A stretch of DNA of 64,000 nt from Streptococcus halotolerans (GCF_001598035.1 NZ_CP014835.1:868001-932000); one strand, 5' to 3'. Numbered from the stretch's first letter, positions 10,864 to 20,695 are shown. The notes: generated by a model not told the origin, from the sequence alone. Numbers and translations are program-made.

Positions 10864-11884
10864 CAATTCCTTCTTGCTCCTCAAAATCCTCCACCTCATG
10901 TGCAAATTTCTGAGCAATGGCCTCTAAAGCTAGATCTTCTGTTTCAAGTACCATAGCATCTTCAGAAATTTCGTCAGTATTGGCAAAGAATGTGATATGA
11001 TTCTTTAAATTCTTCAAAGTAATTGGGGCATCACCGCCATATTCGCCATCAAGGTTGATCATCATACGGTTTTGACTTTGTGGCTCAATCCTGATTTCAT
11101 TGGTTTTGATATATTCAATTAAGGGGTGTTTCACATGCTTACCGCCTTGTAAAACCAAACGAATCAAGTGAACGATTTCAAAAAGGTTGGCTGTTTTAAC
11201 GACAATCAAGGTAAACATACCATCGTCTAATTTGGCATCTGGGGCAATCGTTTCAAAACCACCGACTGAGTTTGTAATGGCGGCAAAAATCATTGAAGCT
11301 TGTCCTTCAAAAACACCTTTATCGTGTGTAATCTTAACTGGTCTATTTCGAACGCGTGGCAAGAGCTCAACCCCTTTAGACAAGTAAGCCAAGTAGCCAA
11401 ACATTGTTTTCAACTGACTAGGTACACTATAGGTCAACTCAGTCAAGGTTCCTGCAGCCGCAATGTTAATAAAATAGTTATCTTCTTCTGCTAAACCAAT
11501 ATCCATGTTGAGGGTTTGGTTTTTTCCTATCAATTTAGCCGCTTCAACAGGCTTGCCACGTGGAATTTTTAGAGCACGCGCAAAGTCATTGGTCGTCCCT
11601 GTTGGGATAATGGCCAGCTTAGGTCGTTTGTCAAGAGGAGCAATCCCAGAAACAACCTCATTAATAGTACCATCACCACCTGCAGCAATCACCAAATCAA
11701 AGCCTGCTTGAGCAGCTCTGTGTGCCTCATCACGTGCTGAATTTGCTGCTGCAGTTGTCCTAAAGGCGGAAGCTTCATAACCAAACCCTTCCAGCACATC
11801 TAAAACTTCAGCCACGTTTTTCTTCATAATTTCTTGCCCTGATGTGGGGTTATAAATCAAACGAGCTCTCTTGTGATTTGTCAT
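10850..11884 (-). CDS. dagK: Diacylglycerol/lipid kinase (DagK/YegS family)
   Basis: This 344-aa soluble lipid kinase belongs to the DagK_cat family, which phosphorylates diacylglycerol or undecaprenol-like lipids at the membrane face. The nucleotide loop GGDGTINEVVSG (about 69-80) and IPTGTTNDFARAL (about 92-104) are the family signatures; LDGEYGGDAP marks the C-terminal domain. The acidic tail is longer than in Bacillus DgkB. It lies 30 bp downstream of ligA and overlaps pulA, so the three are probably co-transcribed. The exact lipid substrate cannot be told from sequence. Confidence 0.88.
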   Translation of the reverse strand: MTNHKRARLIYNPTSGQEIMKKNVAEVLDVLEGFGYEASAFRTTAAANSARDEAHRAAQAGFDLVIAAGGDGTINEVVSGIAPLDKRPKLAIIPTGTTNDFARALKIPRGKPVEAAKLIGKNQTLNMDIGLAEEDNYFINIAAAGTLTELTYSVPSQLKTMFGYLAYLSKGVELLPRVRNRPVKITHDKGVFEGQASMIFAAITNSVGGFETIAPDAKLDDGMFTLIVVKTANLFEIVHLIRLVLQGGKHVKHPLIEYIKTNEIRIEPQSQNRMMINLDGEYGGDAPITLKNLKNHITFFANTDEISEDAMVLETEDLALEAIAQKFAHEVEDFEEQEGIDENV

Positions 11885-11914
11885 ATTTTCTCCTACTGTA
11901 ACGTCTTCTCACTC

Positions 11915-13882
<1,968 letters not shown>

Positions 13883-13983
13883 TTAGCATATTTACCTGTT
13901 TTTATAGAATGAGATTGATAGAAAATAGTAAAATAAGAGAGACCTATCATCAAGAAAACAATTAATTAAGAGCTCATATCATC

Positions 13984-14013
13984 AAAAAAAGTCTAGAACA
14001 ATTGCTCTAGACT
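13984..14013 (-). terminator. Terminator of queT
   Basis: The arms AGTCTAGA and TCTAGACT pair around an 8-base loop and are followed on the minus strand by seven T residues. It lies 13 bp beyond the queT stop. Confidence 0.85.
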
Positions 14014-14025
14014 CAATATATATGA

Positions 14026-14535
14026 CTATTTTGTAAAATCGATTCGTTTTGAGAGACTCTTAATAATCAATGACCCAATCAGGAGAGAAACCAACTCACC
14101 AACACCTGAAGTGAACCAAGTTAAAAAGAATGGTACCTGAGCAATCACTTTCAACTCGAGTGCTACTGTAAACATAGATGCAGCAAAGAAGAATGAAAAG
14201 TAAAAGAAGGCTTTGTCAAATAGACCATTAAAGAGGGTTTGATTGTGAAATTTCTTAAAGAGCAAAACGCCTAAAGAAACAAAAACCAGTGTCGATCCAC
14301 CACCAACGAGCACATCAATCATACCGAAGCTATAAAAGTTAGCAATCATACAACCAAGCGTTACTGCAATGATATACTTTGGATGATAAAAAGCCAGAAA
14401 ATTAAACATTTCAGAGACGCGAAACTGGTAAGCCCCATAAGAAATGGCATTTAAAGGTGGCGTAATCGTTAAAACGACATAAAGTGCGGCAACTAATGCA
14501 ATCTGAACATAGTCACGAACAGTAAGATTTTTCAT
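14026..14535 (-). CDS. queT: QueT-type ECF transporter substrate-binding subunit for a queuosine precursor
   Basis: This 169-aa integral membrane protein has five to six predicted helices and matches the QueT (COG4708) family. Features seen are VQIALVAALYVVLTITPP at the start, then AISYGAYQFRVSEMFNFLAFY and GCMIANFYS. QueT proteins are S-components that bind a 7-deazaguanine precursor (preQ1/queuine) and use a shared ECF energy module, which is not in this window. The preQ1-II riboswitch immediately upstream strongly supports the substrate. It is a single-gene unit with its own terminator. Confidence 0.92.
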   Translation of the reverse strand: MKNLTVRDYVQIALVAALYVVLTITPPLNAISYGAYQFRVSEMFNFLAFYHPKYIIAVTLGCMIANFYSFGMIDVLVGGGSTLVFVSLGVLLFKKFHNQTLFNGLFDKAFFYFSFFFAASMFTVALELKVIAQVPFFLTWFTSGVGELVSLLIGSLIIKSLSKRIDFTK

Positions 14536-14540
14536 ATATT

Positions 14541-14598
14541 CTCCTTTAACGGTTCAACCGTTTGTAATATGCTTGGTGAAAGGGAAGTAAGCACCAAG
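14541..14598 (-). promoter_or_regulatory. preQ1-II riboswitch (translational) controlling queT
   Basis: The minus-strand leader opens with stem CTTGGTGC...CACCAAG, then the conserved GCATATTACA stretch, then hairpin ACGGTTGAACCGT, and ends in AAAGGAG, the queT ribosome site. This is the known preQ1-II architecture upstream of COG4708 genes in Streptococcaceae. The ribosome site lies inside the aptamer, so ligand binding should block translation. Confidence 0.93.
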
Positions 14599-14679
14599 GG
14601 TTGTTAAAACAACATTCCTAGTTTATCACAGAATTATCGAAAAAGATAGAGAATTTCTAAGAAAAAAAACATAAAAACC

Positions 14680-14708
14680 TTGTCAAGTCACTCAAGTTTT
14701 GTTAGAAT
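14680..14708 (+). promoter_or_regulatory. rpmE2 promoter
   Basis: A -35 TTGTCA (14680-14685), a 17-bp spacer and -10 TAGAAT (14703-14708) lie about 57 bp before the rpmE2 start. It is divergent from queT. Confidence 0.75.
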
Positions 14709-14764
14709 GAAATGGTTAATAACTATGGCAAGAAAATTGCTATGGCAGAAAGGAAACATTAACA

Positions 14765-15025
14765 ATGAAAAAAGATATCCATCCTAACTACCGTCCAGTA
14801 GTTTTCCTAGACACAACTACTGGTTACCAATTCGTTAGCGGTTCTACAAAAGAAACTAGCGAAACTGTTGAATTTGAAGGTGCAACATACCCACTTATCC
14901 GTGTTGAAATCTCTTCTGATTCACACCCATTCTACACAGGACGTCAAAAATTCACACAAGCCGATGGCCGTGTGGACCGTTTCAACAAAAAATACGGTCT
15001 CAAAGATCCAAACGCTGCGAAATAA
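14765..15025 (+). CDS. rpmE2: 50S ribosomal protein L31 type B
   Basis: This 86-aa L31 of the long type B form begins [23 protein letters not shown] and contains [14 protein letters not shown]. It has no cysteines, so it lacks the zinc-binding C+ motif of type A L31. Type B forms can replace zinc-loaded L31 under zinc limitation in other bacteria. It lies on the far side of a short gap from zinc-binding adcA, but no AdcR box is visible in front of it, so zinc control is not supported here. AGAAAGGA serves as ribosome site. Confidence 0.95.
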   Translation: MKKDIHPNYRPVVFLDTTTGYQFVSGSTKETSETVEFEGATYPLIRVEISSDSHPFYTGRQKFTQADGRVDRFNKKYGLKDPNAAK

Positions 15026-15038
15026 TCACGGTGTTGCA

Positions 15039-15073
15039 AAAAACCACTTCCCTTTATGGAAGTGGTTTTTTAT
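15039..15073 (+). terminator. rpmE2 terminator
   Basis: Stem AAACCACTTCC / GGAAGTGGTTT with a 6-base loop, followed by TTTTATT. Confidence 0.88.
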
Positions 15074-15444
15074 TGTCTAAACTACCCACAAAGTCCCTAC
15101 ATTTTTGACCTTTTCCAGTCAGCATCAGCAGACTCCACCACTAAAGAGTCAACGTTGACACAAGAAGAAAACCCTAAGATTTCCTCTATTGAAAAAAATA
15201 TCTTTGACACATCGCAAGTCCAAGCTAGTCAACAAATAAAACATCTCTAGGAGATTTGGAACCTAACCTGTTCTTGAAGTAATGAGCTACCTAATTTTCA
15301 ATCAATATAAAGAAAACCTTTTCTGTTGAACGTTTTAAAACGCTGAGAAGCATAGCATATTAGCATTTCTAAGCGTTTTGGTGTTTCATACGATAATATC
15401 CATACTACTTTTGTTTAAGAGGGATTGTCTACCCATGGACCCAA

Positions 15445-15625
15445 TATGTCCTTCTTTTATCTCTACATTTCTTTTAGCAAAGTCACAGAAGACCGTTTTT
15501 GGTGTAGGAGATTGCTTGTCGCTGAAATTGGTTAGTGACCCAATCCTGTCTGACGGTTGGCTTTTTACGACCTCTTATCAACTATTGAGGAAAAAAAAAA
15601 ACAATATTAGTGTAGAATATTGACT
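15445..15625 (+). pseudogene. Decayed IS110-family transposase fragment
   Basis: The plus strand encodes ...LLAKSQKTVFGVGDCL. One frame over, it then reads VAEIG before a stop, matching the IS110 transposase core pattern (FGVGxxLxxxLIAEIGD) with a small lesion between the two halves. Only this short piece is readable; no start, ends or target duplication can be seen. The whole gap 15074-15803 otherwise holds no gene. A small open frame at 15056-15250 begins inside the rpmE2 terminator and resembles nothing I recognise. The transposase call rests on a short motif. Confidence 0.42.
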
Positions 15626-15750
15626 ACATTTTTCTGAAATGTCTCGCTCAACGTGTCGCCATTAGTCCATACCTTTAGGAAGCTGTTGTTGGCTCACTGC
15701 TCTTTCAGCTGATGCTCCTTTAAATGTCAGTCACTCATTCATGAGCATGG

Positions 15751-15780
15751 CAAAAAGCAGATCGTTACTTAACGACCTGC
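15751..15780 (-). terminator. adcA terminator
   Basis: On the minus strand, GCAGGTCGTTA...TAACGATCTGC forms a stem with one mismatch, followed by TTTTTG. It lies 24 bp beyond the adcA stop. Confidence 0.6.
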
Positions 15781-15803
15781 GAAAGGGTTTGGGATATTGG
15801 ATT

Positions 15804-17336
15804 TTAGTGGGCTAACATTTCTTGAGCTACCTCATGACCTGACAAGTCAGTTGGGTAGTAAGTTGGCCAATGCTCAAGCTCTTTAAGAAGAGCGTCTTGA
15901 CTTTCTCCACCAAAGTAGATGTGGAAATGCTCAGCTTTATTTGGGCGAATATCATGATCAGAGAATTGAACATATTTGAATTGTCCAGCATCTTTGTCGT
16001 CAGTTTCAAACATGAAACGAACGCCACGATTACCTTTTTCATAATTCAATGTTTCGCGGCCAGCGTATTTATAAGTGAACTTATGAGATTTGCCGTTTTG
16101 GACAAATTCCATAGTCATTTTTTTACCGTCAATGTTAATTTGTTCAACATCTGTTTTGTATCCAGTTGTGTAGTAATCTTTATATTCAGCAGCTGACATG
16201 TCTGGATTTTTCTTAGCTTTGTATTCAAAGACTTCATCTAAAGTACCATCTTGAAGCAATGGGTAAACAGATTGCCATTTACCAGACCAATCTGACAATT
16301 TACGGTCTTTGATTTGACTATCCTTGAAGTAACCATTATAGACAGTTTTTTCAACGCCTTTTTCTGGTTCGATTTCTTTTCCTGCTTTGTCCGTTGTTTT
16401 ACGAAGAGCTTTCAAGTTTTTCTCCATCACAGAGATATAGTCTTCGCCTTTTTTCATCTGTTTAGAGGTCAAACTTTCAAGTGGATTTAGCACTTCTGTC
16501 TTAACGCCTGCTTCATCAGCAAGTGTTTTTGATACTTTTGAAGACGCATTTTCTTCAAAGTAGATGTAGCTAATATCGTATTTTTTAACGTATTTTGATA
16601 GTTGAGCGAGGCGTTTTGCAGAAGGCTCTGCTTCCGCTGATACACCAGTGATTGGCACTTGGTTTAAGCCATAATCAAGGGCAAGGTAACCAAAGGCAGC
16701 ATGCTGTGTTACAAAACTCTTTTGCTTCGCATTCTTCAAAGCTTCATCATATTTCTTATCAAGATCTGATAATTTTTTATTGTAAGCTTCGGCATTTTTC
16801 TTGAAAGCATCCGCTTTTTCTGGGAATTTTTTAGACAAGTCTTTGGCAATGTTGTCCACAAGAGTTTGTGAGCGCTCAGGAGATAACCACACGTGTGGAT
16901 CAAATTCGTGGGTGTGACCTTCTTCACCATGATCATGTTCTTCTTCCCCATGGTCGTGGTCATGTCCGCCGCCACCCATCAGGAGCATGTCGCCAGTGGC
17001 TTTGATGAAGTTTTCACCTTTGTTGTCAAGAGATTTCTTAACTTTTGGCACCCATGTTTCCATGTTGTCATCATCATAGACGAAAGCATCCGCTTTTTGA
17101 ATCTTGGTAATGTCTTTAGTTGATGGTTCAAAGTCGTGTGCTTCTGTCCCTGCTTTGATTAACAGACTCACTTTACCTTCATCACCAACAACTTGTTTGG
17201 TAAATTCATACATTGGATAAAATGAAGCAATAACTTCAATATCCTTATCAGCTGCTTGAACGGTTTGGCTATGAGCCACTAGACCTAGTGAAAATAAACT
17301 AACAAAACCCATTGAGAGAATTGATTTCTTTTTCAT
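15804..17336 (-). CDS. adcA: Zinc ABC transporter substrate-binding protein AdcA (ZnuA + ZinT domains)
   Basis: This 510-aa secreted zinc binder has two parts. Residues about 30-320 are a cluster A-I (ZnuA) domain with the His-rich loop GGGGHDHDHGEEEHDHGEEG near 120-140, and EFDPHVWLSP and TQHAAFGYLALDYGL as metal-site segments. Residues about 330-510 are a ZinT-like domain (YFKDSQIKDRKLSDWSGKWQS ... KAEHFHIYFGG). The signal peptide ends SQTVQAAD and has no lipobox cysteine, so membrane attachment is not explained by lipidation. Two AdcR-type boxes overlap the promoter region. The AdcBC permease and ATPase genes are not in the window. Confidence 0.95.
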   Translation of the reverse strand: MKKKSILSMGFVSLFSLGLVAHSQTVQAADKDIEVIASFYPMYEFTKQVVGDEGKVSLLIKAGTEAHDFEPSTKDITKIQKADAFVYDDDNMETWVPKVKKSLDNKGENFIKATGDMLLMGGGGHDHDHGEEEHDHGEEGHTHEFDPHVWLSPERSQTLVDNIAKDLSKKFPEKADAFKKNAEAYNKKLSDLDKKYDEALKNAKQKSFVTQHAAFGYLALDYGLNQVPITGVSAEAEPSAKRLAQLSKYVKKYDISYIYFEENASSKVSKTLADEAGVKTEVLNPLESLTSKQMKKGEDYISVMEKNLKALRKTTDKAGKEIEPEKGVEKTVYNGYFKDSQIKDRKLSDWSGKWQSVYPLLQDGTLDEVFEYKAKKNPDMSAAEYKDYYTTGYKTDVEQINIDGKKMTMEFVQNGKSHKFTYKYAGRETLNYEKGNRGVRFMFETDDKDAGQFKYVQFSDHDIRPNKAEHFHIYFGGESQDALLKELEHWPTYYPTDLSGHEVAQEMLAH

Positions 17337-17352
17337 GATTTACTCCTTATCC

Positions 17353-17364
17353 TTAACTGGTTTA
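17353..17364 (-). promoter_or_regulatory. AdcR zinc-repressor box 1
   Basis: TTAACTGGTTTA matches the TTAACNNGTTAA-type AdcR operator with one deviation. It lies in the adcA leader, just upstream of the AAGGAG ribosome site. Confidence 0.75.
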
Positions 17365-17372
17365 GTTTTTGC

Positions 17373-17384
17373 TTTACCGGTTAA
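17373..17384 (-). promoter_or_regulatory. AdcR zinc-repressor box 2
   Basis: TTTACCGGTTAA is a second AdcR-type operator, one base from consensus. It is 20 bp (two helical turns) from box 1 and touches the -10 element. Bound zinc-AdcR here would block polymerase. Confidence 0.8.
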
Positions 17385-17411
17385 GTATAGCATTTCTATG
17401 ATGAATGTCAA
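17384..17411 (-). promoter_or_regulatory. adcA promoter
   Basis: On the minus strand, -35 TTGACA (17406-17411), a 16-bp spacer, then -10 TATACT (17384-17389), abutting AdcR box 2. Confidence 0.82.
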
Positions 17412-17605
17412 CCCAAAAGATTCTGTTAAACGTTTTCAGGATGACGTCATCTGAACCCCATAAAGGCCCCTATCTGTCATAACTATCCTACCTAACAGGT
17501 ATCGTCATACATATAAAAGACTTGCTTATGGTCAATCAGAAAGTTTATACTCATCCAAAATCAAAAACTAACTTTCTGTAACCATTGTCTGTTGACGGTG
17601 GTTTT

Positions 17606-17712
17606 TAATACTCTTCAAAATCAAAAGCAGACCTTATTGACATGATTTGATGAACTTTAGTCCCATCTGTATTGGTGTTGCCTAGTTTGTTTTTGATTTT
17701 CATTGAGTATTA
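17606..17712. repeat. 107-bp dispersed repeat, copy 1 (MITE-like)
   Basis: The ends TAATACTCTTCAAAATCAAAA and (inverted) TAATACTCAATGAAAATCAAAA form imperfect terminal inverted repeats. The interior matches copy 2 at 19453-19559 in the opposite orientation. No coding capacity is seen. A lone end-like fragment (tatactcatccaaaatcaaa) lies at about 17547-17568. With the adcA and amyA control sites, these account for most of the 17337-17858 gap. Confidence 0.72.
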
Positions 17713-17753
17713 GGTCATCTTTCTTTAGCAGTCTATTGTTAACCCTTTCAAAT

Positions 17754-17767
17754 CGTTATCGTTTTCA
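17754..17767 (+). promoter_or_regulatory. Candidate CcpA (cre) site upstream of amyA
   Basis: Read on the minus strand, TGAAAACGATAACG matches the cre pattern TGNAANCGNNNNCA except for the last base. It lies about 30 bp upstream of the amyA -35. Confidence 0.45.
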
Positions 17768-17783
17768 CAAAAGCATCTTCTAT

Positions 17784-17805
17784 TTTACGCAATCGGTTGC
17801 GTAAA
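17784..17805 (+). promoter_or_regulatory. LacI/MalR-type operator on amyA promoter
   Basis: TTTACGCAA and TTGCGTAAA are perfect 9-bp arms around TCGG, the form bound by LacI-family sugar repressors such as MalR. The right arm overlaps the probable -35 (TTGCGT, 17797-17802). Confidence 0.6.
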
Positions 17806-17825
17806 CTGAAAAATTAAGCTAAACT
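17797..17825 (+). promoter_or_regulatory. amyA promoter
   Basis: TTGCGT, a 17-bp spacer and TAAACT (17820-17825) lie upstream of ribosome site AAAGGAGA (17841-17848). Confidence 0.55.
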
Positions 17826-17858
17826 ATTACATATCTTAACAAAGGAGAGATAAACATC

Positions 17859-19313
17859 ATGCCTAATCAAACCATCATGCAATATTTTGAATGGTACTTG
17901 CCTAATGACGGTAAGCACTGGAAGCGTCTCGCAAAAGATGCTGAACATTTGGCTAGCAAGGGGATTAGTAAAGTTTGGATGCCTCCTGCTTTTAAAGCAA
18001 CTAATGCCAACGATGTCGGTTATGGCATTTATGATCTTTTTGACTTGGGTGAATTTGATCAAAAAGGAACCGTACGCACCAAATACGGTGATAGAGATGA
18101 CTATTTAGAAGCTATTAAATCCCTTAAAACTCATGGTATTGAGCCTATTGCAGATATTGTTTTAAATCACAAAGCTGCTGCCGATCACATGGAGCATTTT
18201 GAAGTTATCGAAGTCGATGCCAATGACCGCAACCGTTCTTTATCAAAGCCTTTTGGTATCAAAGGATGGACGCATTTTAACTTTGAAGGTCGACGGAAAA
18301 TGTATAACGATTTTGAGTGGCACTGGTATCATTTTACGGGAACAGACTACGATGCTAAGACGAAGAAAACAGGAGTCTATTTAATTCAAGGCGATAATAA
18401 AGGTTGGGCTAACGAAAATTTGGTTGATAGCGAAAACGGTAACTACGACTATTTGATGTATGCCGATCTGGATTTCAAACATCCTGAAGTTGTCCAAAAT
18501 CTCTATGATTGGGCAGAATGGTTTATTGAAACAACAGGTATTCAAGGGTTTCGACTGGATGCTATTAAGCATATTGACTCCTTTTTTATAGCCAATTTGA
18601 TCCGAGACATTAGGGAAAAACACGGGGAGGACTTTTATGTCTTTGGAGAATTTTGGAATCCTGATGAAACAGCCAATACCGATTACTTAGCAAGTGTTGG
18701 TTATCAATTTGACCTTGTTGATGTCCGTCTACACCAAAATTTCTATGATGCTAGTCACCATAAAGACTTTGATTTAAGACGCATTTTTGAAGGCTCTTTA
18801 GTTAACAACCATCCGACAAAGGCTGTCACTTTTGTTGATAATCATGATACTCAAAGAGGGCAAGCCTTAGAGTCAACGGTTGAAGAGTGGTTTAAACCCG
18901 CAGCCTATGCATTGATTTTACTCAGAGAAGCTGGGATTCCGTGTGTCTTTTATGGCGATTACTACGGTATCAAAGACGGTTATCCGCAACAAGCCTTCAC
19001 AGAATCCATTGACTGTCTCTTACAATTACGTCAAGATTATGCCTATGGCAAGCAGGTGGACTACTTTGATGATAGTGATTGTATTGGTTGGGTACGACTG
19101 GGGGATGACACCCACGCTAAACCATTGGCAGTACTTGTAACAAACAGTACTGGGCAGAAAAAGAAAATGTTTGTCGGGGAATCATGGGCAAACCACCCAT
19201 TTTACAATGCCTTAAACAAGCAGGAAGCGCCTGTTACCATTGACGAGGAAGGTTGGGGAATATTTACAGTAGCCACTGAATCCATCAGTGCTTGGATACC
19301 AAATAAGGATTAA
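17859..19313 (+). CDS. amyA: Cytoplasmic alpha-amylase (GH13_5)
   Basis: This 484-aa alpha-amylase cuts internal alpha-1,4 links of maltodextrins. All four GH13 regions are visible: DIVLNH (99-104), GFRLDAIKH with nucleophile Asp234, FGEFW with acid/base Glu264, and FVDNHD with Asp330. There is no signal peptide, so it acts on imported dextrins or internal glycogen, in line with the intracellular pullulanase and glycogen genes nearby. The gene is alone in its transcription unit, preceded by a MalR-like operator and a cre-like site. Copies of a 107-bp repeat lie on both sides in opposite orientation. Confidence 0.95.
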   Translation: MPNQTIMQYFEWYLPNDGKHWKRLAKDAEHLASKGISKVWMPPAFKATNANDVGYGIYDLFDLGEFDQKGTVRTKYGDRDDYLEAIKSLKTHGIEPIADIVLNHKAAADHMEHFEVIEVDANDRNRSLSKPFGIKGWTHFNFEGRRKMYNDFEWHWYHFTGTDYDAKTKKTGVYLIQGDNKGWANENLVDSENGNYDYLMYADLDFKHPEVVQNLYDWAEWFIETTGIQGFRLDAIKHIDSFFIANLIRDIREKHGEDFYVFGEFWNPDETANTDYLASVGYQFDLVDVRLHQNFYDASHHKDFDLRRIFEGSLVNNHPTKAVTFVDNHDTQRGQALESTVEEWFKPAAYALILLREAGIPCVFYGDYYGIKDGYPQQAFTESIDCLLQLRQDYAYGKQVDYFDDSDCIGWVRLGDDTHAKPLAVLVTNSTGQKKKMFVGESWANHPFYNALNKQEAPVTIDEEGWGIFTVATESISAWIPNKD

Positions 19314-19357
19314 CCCATTTTGTTAATCATCCGCAACCATTTTTTAGAACGCCATAA

Positions 19358-19392
19358 GACAAGGCTTTTTCCAACCCACCTTGTCGATGCCT
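19358..19392 (+). terminator. Possible amyA terminator
   Basis: GACAAGG (19358-19364) pairs with CCTTGTC (19379-19385) over a 14-base T-rich loop; a T-rich run follows at 19389. The stem is short, so the call is weak. Confidence 0.3.
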
Positions 19393-19452
19393 TTTTCCTT
19401 TCATAAGATGGTGTCTCTAACTAAAAACCAGAGTCCTCCAGAATTGACCTTT

Positions 19453-19559
19453 TAAAACGCAATGACAATCAAAAGCAGACTAAGCGACACCAATGCAAAT
19501 AGAAGTGAAGGTCATCAAATCAAGTCAACAAGGTTTGCTTTTGATTCTCGACGTGTATA
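19453..19559. repeat. 107-bp dispersed repeat, copy 2 (inverted relative to copy 1)
   Basis: The sequence aligns almost end to end with the reverse complement of 17606-17712. Shared stretches include CAATCAAAAGCAGACT-type ends, ACACCAAT, GTCATCAAATCA-like and GCTTTTGATT. It is more diverged at its tips than copy 1. It sits 140 bp downstream of the amyA stop, in a gap (19314-19783) with no gene. Confidence 0.7.
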
Positions 19560-19621
19560 AACCTAAAACGAAGCAACTCTTGATCATTCTAAATTCTACT
19601 TGTCTAGGAACTATCACTGAA

Positions 19622-19710
19622 AAGCCGAATTCTAGGAGCTTAGGAGCTGCTGATATCAGATTATGACAAGCCGAATTCTAGGAGCTGCTGATATCAGATT
19701 ATGACAAGCC
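19622..19710. repeat. Imperfect tandem duplication
   Basis: A 46-bp unit (19622-19667) is followed directly by a 38-bp unit (19668-19705) and a further AAGCC. The units are identical except that the first has an extra 8 bp, itself a tandem copy (TAGGAGCT twice). No coding role is seen. Confidence 0.8.
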
Positions 19711-19740
19711 ACCTATTTATTGCATCTGATAGGTGTAACA

Positions 19741-19787
19741 ATAACCGAAAAGAAGCTGGGCGGTTGCTCCAGCTTCTTTTCGGTTAT
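19741..19787 (-). terminator. Long perfect hairpin over the whiA stop codon
   Basis: The 19-bp arms ATAACCGAAAAGAAGCTGG and its exact complement flank a 9-base loop, and the stop codon of whiA lies within the right arm. The T-tract after the stem is weak (TTGTT), so it may act as a terminator or an mRNA-stabilising 3' end. Confidence 0.6.
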
Positions 19788-20695
19788 AAATCATCAGCAA
19801 ACTTATTGATTTTTCTTAGGCGGTGGTTAACACCGCTCTTGGTTAAAGGAAAATCTAGACTATCTGCCATTTGTTGCATAGAGAAATCCGGATTAGCGAT
19901 ACGTACTTGCGCTATCTGTTGTAGTTCTAGCGGTAAAGCATCCAAACCAACGGTGTCCATGATTTTGATAATATTGTTGATGGTTTTCATACTGGCGCTA
20001 ATCGTTTTTGCGATATTAGCTGTTTCAGCATTGTTAGCACGATTGATATCATTGCGAGCTTCGCGGTAGATTTTCACTTCTTCATAGGCTTCCTTGGCTG
20101 ATTCTGCCCCCACTAGGAGAAGAAAATCCATGATGTCTTCTGCTTTTTGAAGGTAAGTCACAACGCCATTTTTACGTTCAATAACTTTAGCTTCTAAGAG
20201 AAATTTTTGCATCAAACGCCACAAATCCTCTGCATGGTCTTGATAAACAGAAAAAATTTCTAATTGGTAACGACCTGATTCAGGATCTCGAATGGTGCCA
20301 GTCGCCAAAAAAGCACCTCGTAGATAGGCTCTCCCCATGTCGTCTTCCTCCAGTATCATTGGATTGATACCAGTTTCAAAGCCAAAAAAGGAATCGGCCA
20401 GCTGCAAATCGGCCAGAATATCATTCACATCTTGGTCAACAAAAACATTATAAACTCGGTTCTTTCGAAGGTTGGTCTTTTGATGGTATTTGATTTCAGG
20501 GTGAAGGTCATAGTAGGCTTCAAAAAGAGCATAAATGTGGCGGGCAATCTTGGCATTTTCACTAGTAATAGAGAGGGTTAGCCCCTGTCCTGTTAAGCCA
20601 ATACTCCCCGACATTTTGATGATGGCTGATAATTCTTCTTTACTTTTTGGTGATTCTGTCAGAATTTCTTCTTTGACAGTTGTGGTAAAACTCAT
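19784..20695 (-). CDS. whiA: DNA-binding protein WhiA
   Basis: This 303-aa WhiA homologue joins an N-terminal LAGLIDADG-like domain ([15 protein letters not shown] onwards; [17 protein letters not shown] near 125-140) to a C-terminal helix-turn-helix ([31 protein letters not shown]). In non-sporulating Firmicutes it influences division and chromosome segregation; the exact targets are unknown here. It is the last gene of rapZ-yvcK-whiA, a conserved Firmicute trio, and overlaps yvcK by 4 bp. Confidence 0.95.
   Translation of the reverse strand: MSFTTTVKEEILTESPKSKEELSAIIKMSGSIGLTGQGLTLSITSENAKIARHIYALFEAYYDLHPEIKYHQKTNLRKNRVYNVFVDQDVNDILADLQLADSFFGFETGINPMILEEDDMGRAYLRGAFLATGTIRDPESGRYQLEIFSVYQDHAEDLWRLMQKFLLEAKVIERKNGVVTYLQKAEDIMDFLLLVGAESAKEAYEEVKIYREARNDINRANNAETANIAKTISASMKTINNIIKIMDTVGLDALPLELQQIAQVRIANPDFSMQQMADSLDFPLTKSGVNHRLRKINKFADDL

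Noticed and set aside
10864..10917. N-terminal extension of pulA
   Set aside because: It lies within the lipid kinase gene; the inner ATG at 10863 has AAGAAGGA upstream.
14709..14764. AdcR box upstream of rpmE2
   Set aside because: Looked for because zinc-free L31 is often zinc-regulated, but TTAATAACTATG does not fit the operator.
15056..15250. 64-codon plus-strand open frame after rpmE2
   Set aside because: It begins inside the rpmE2 terminator, has no ribosome site and no recognisable motif, and ends in decayed sequence.
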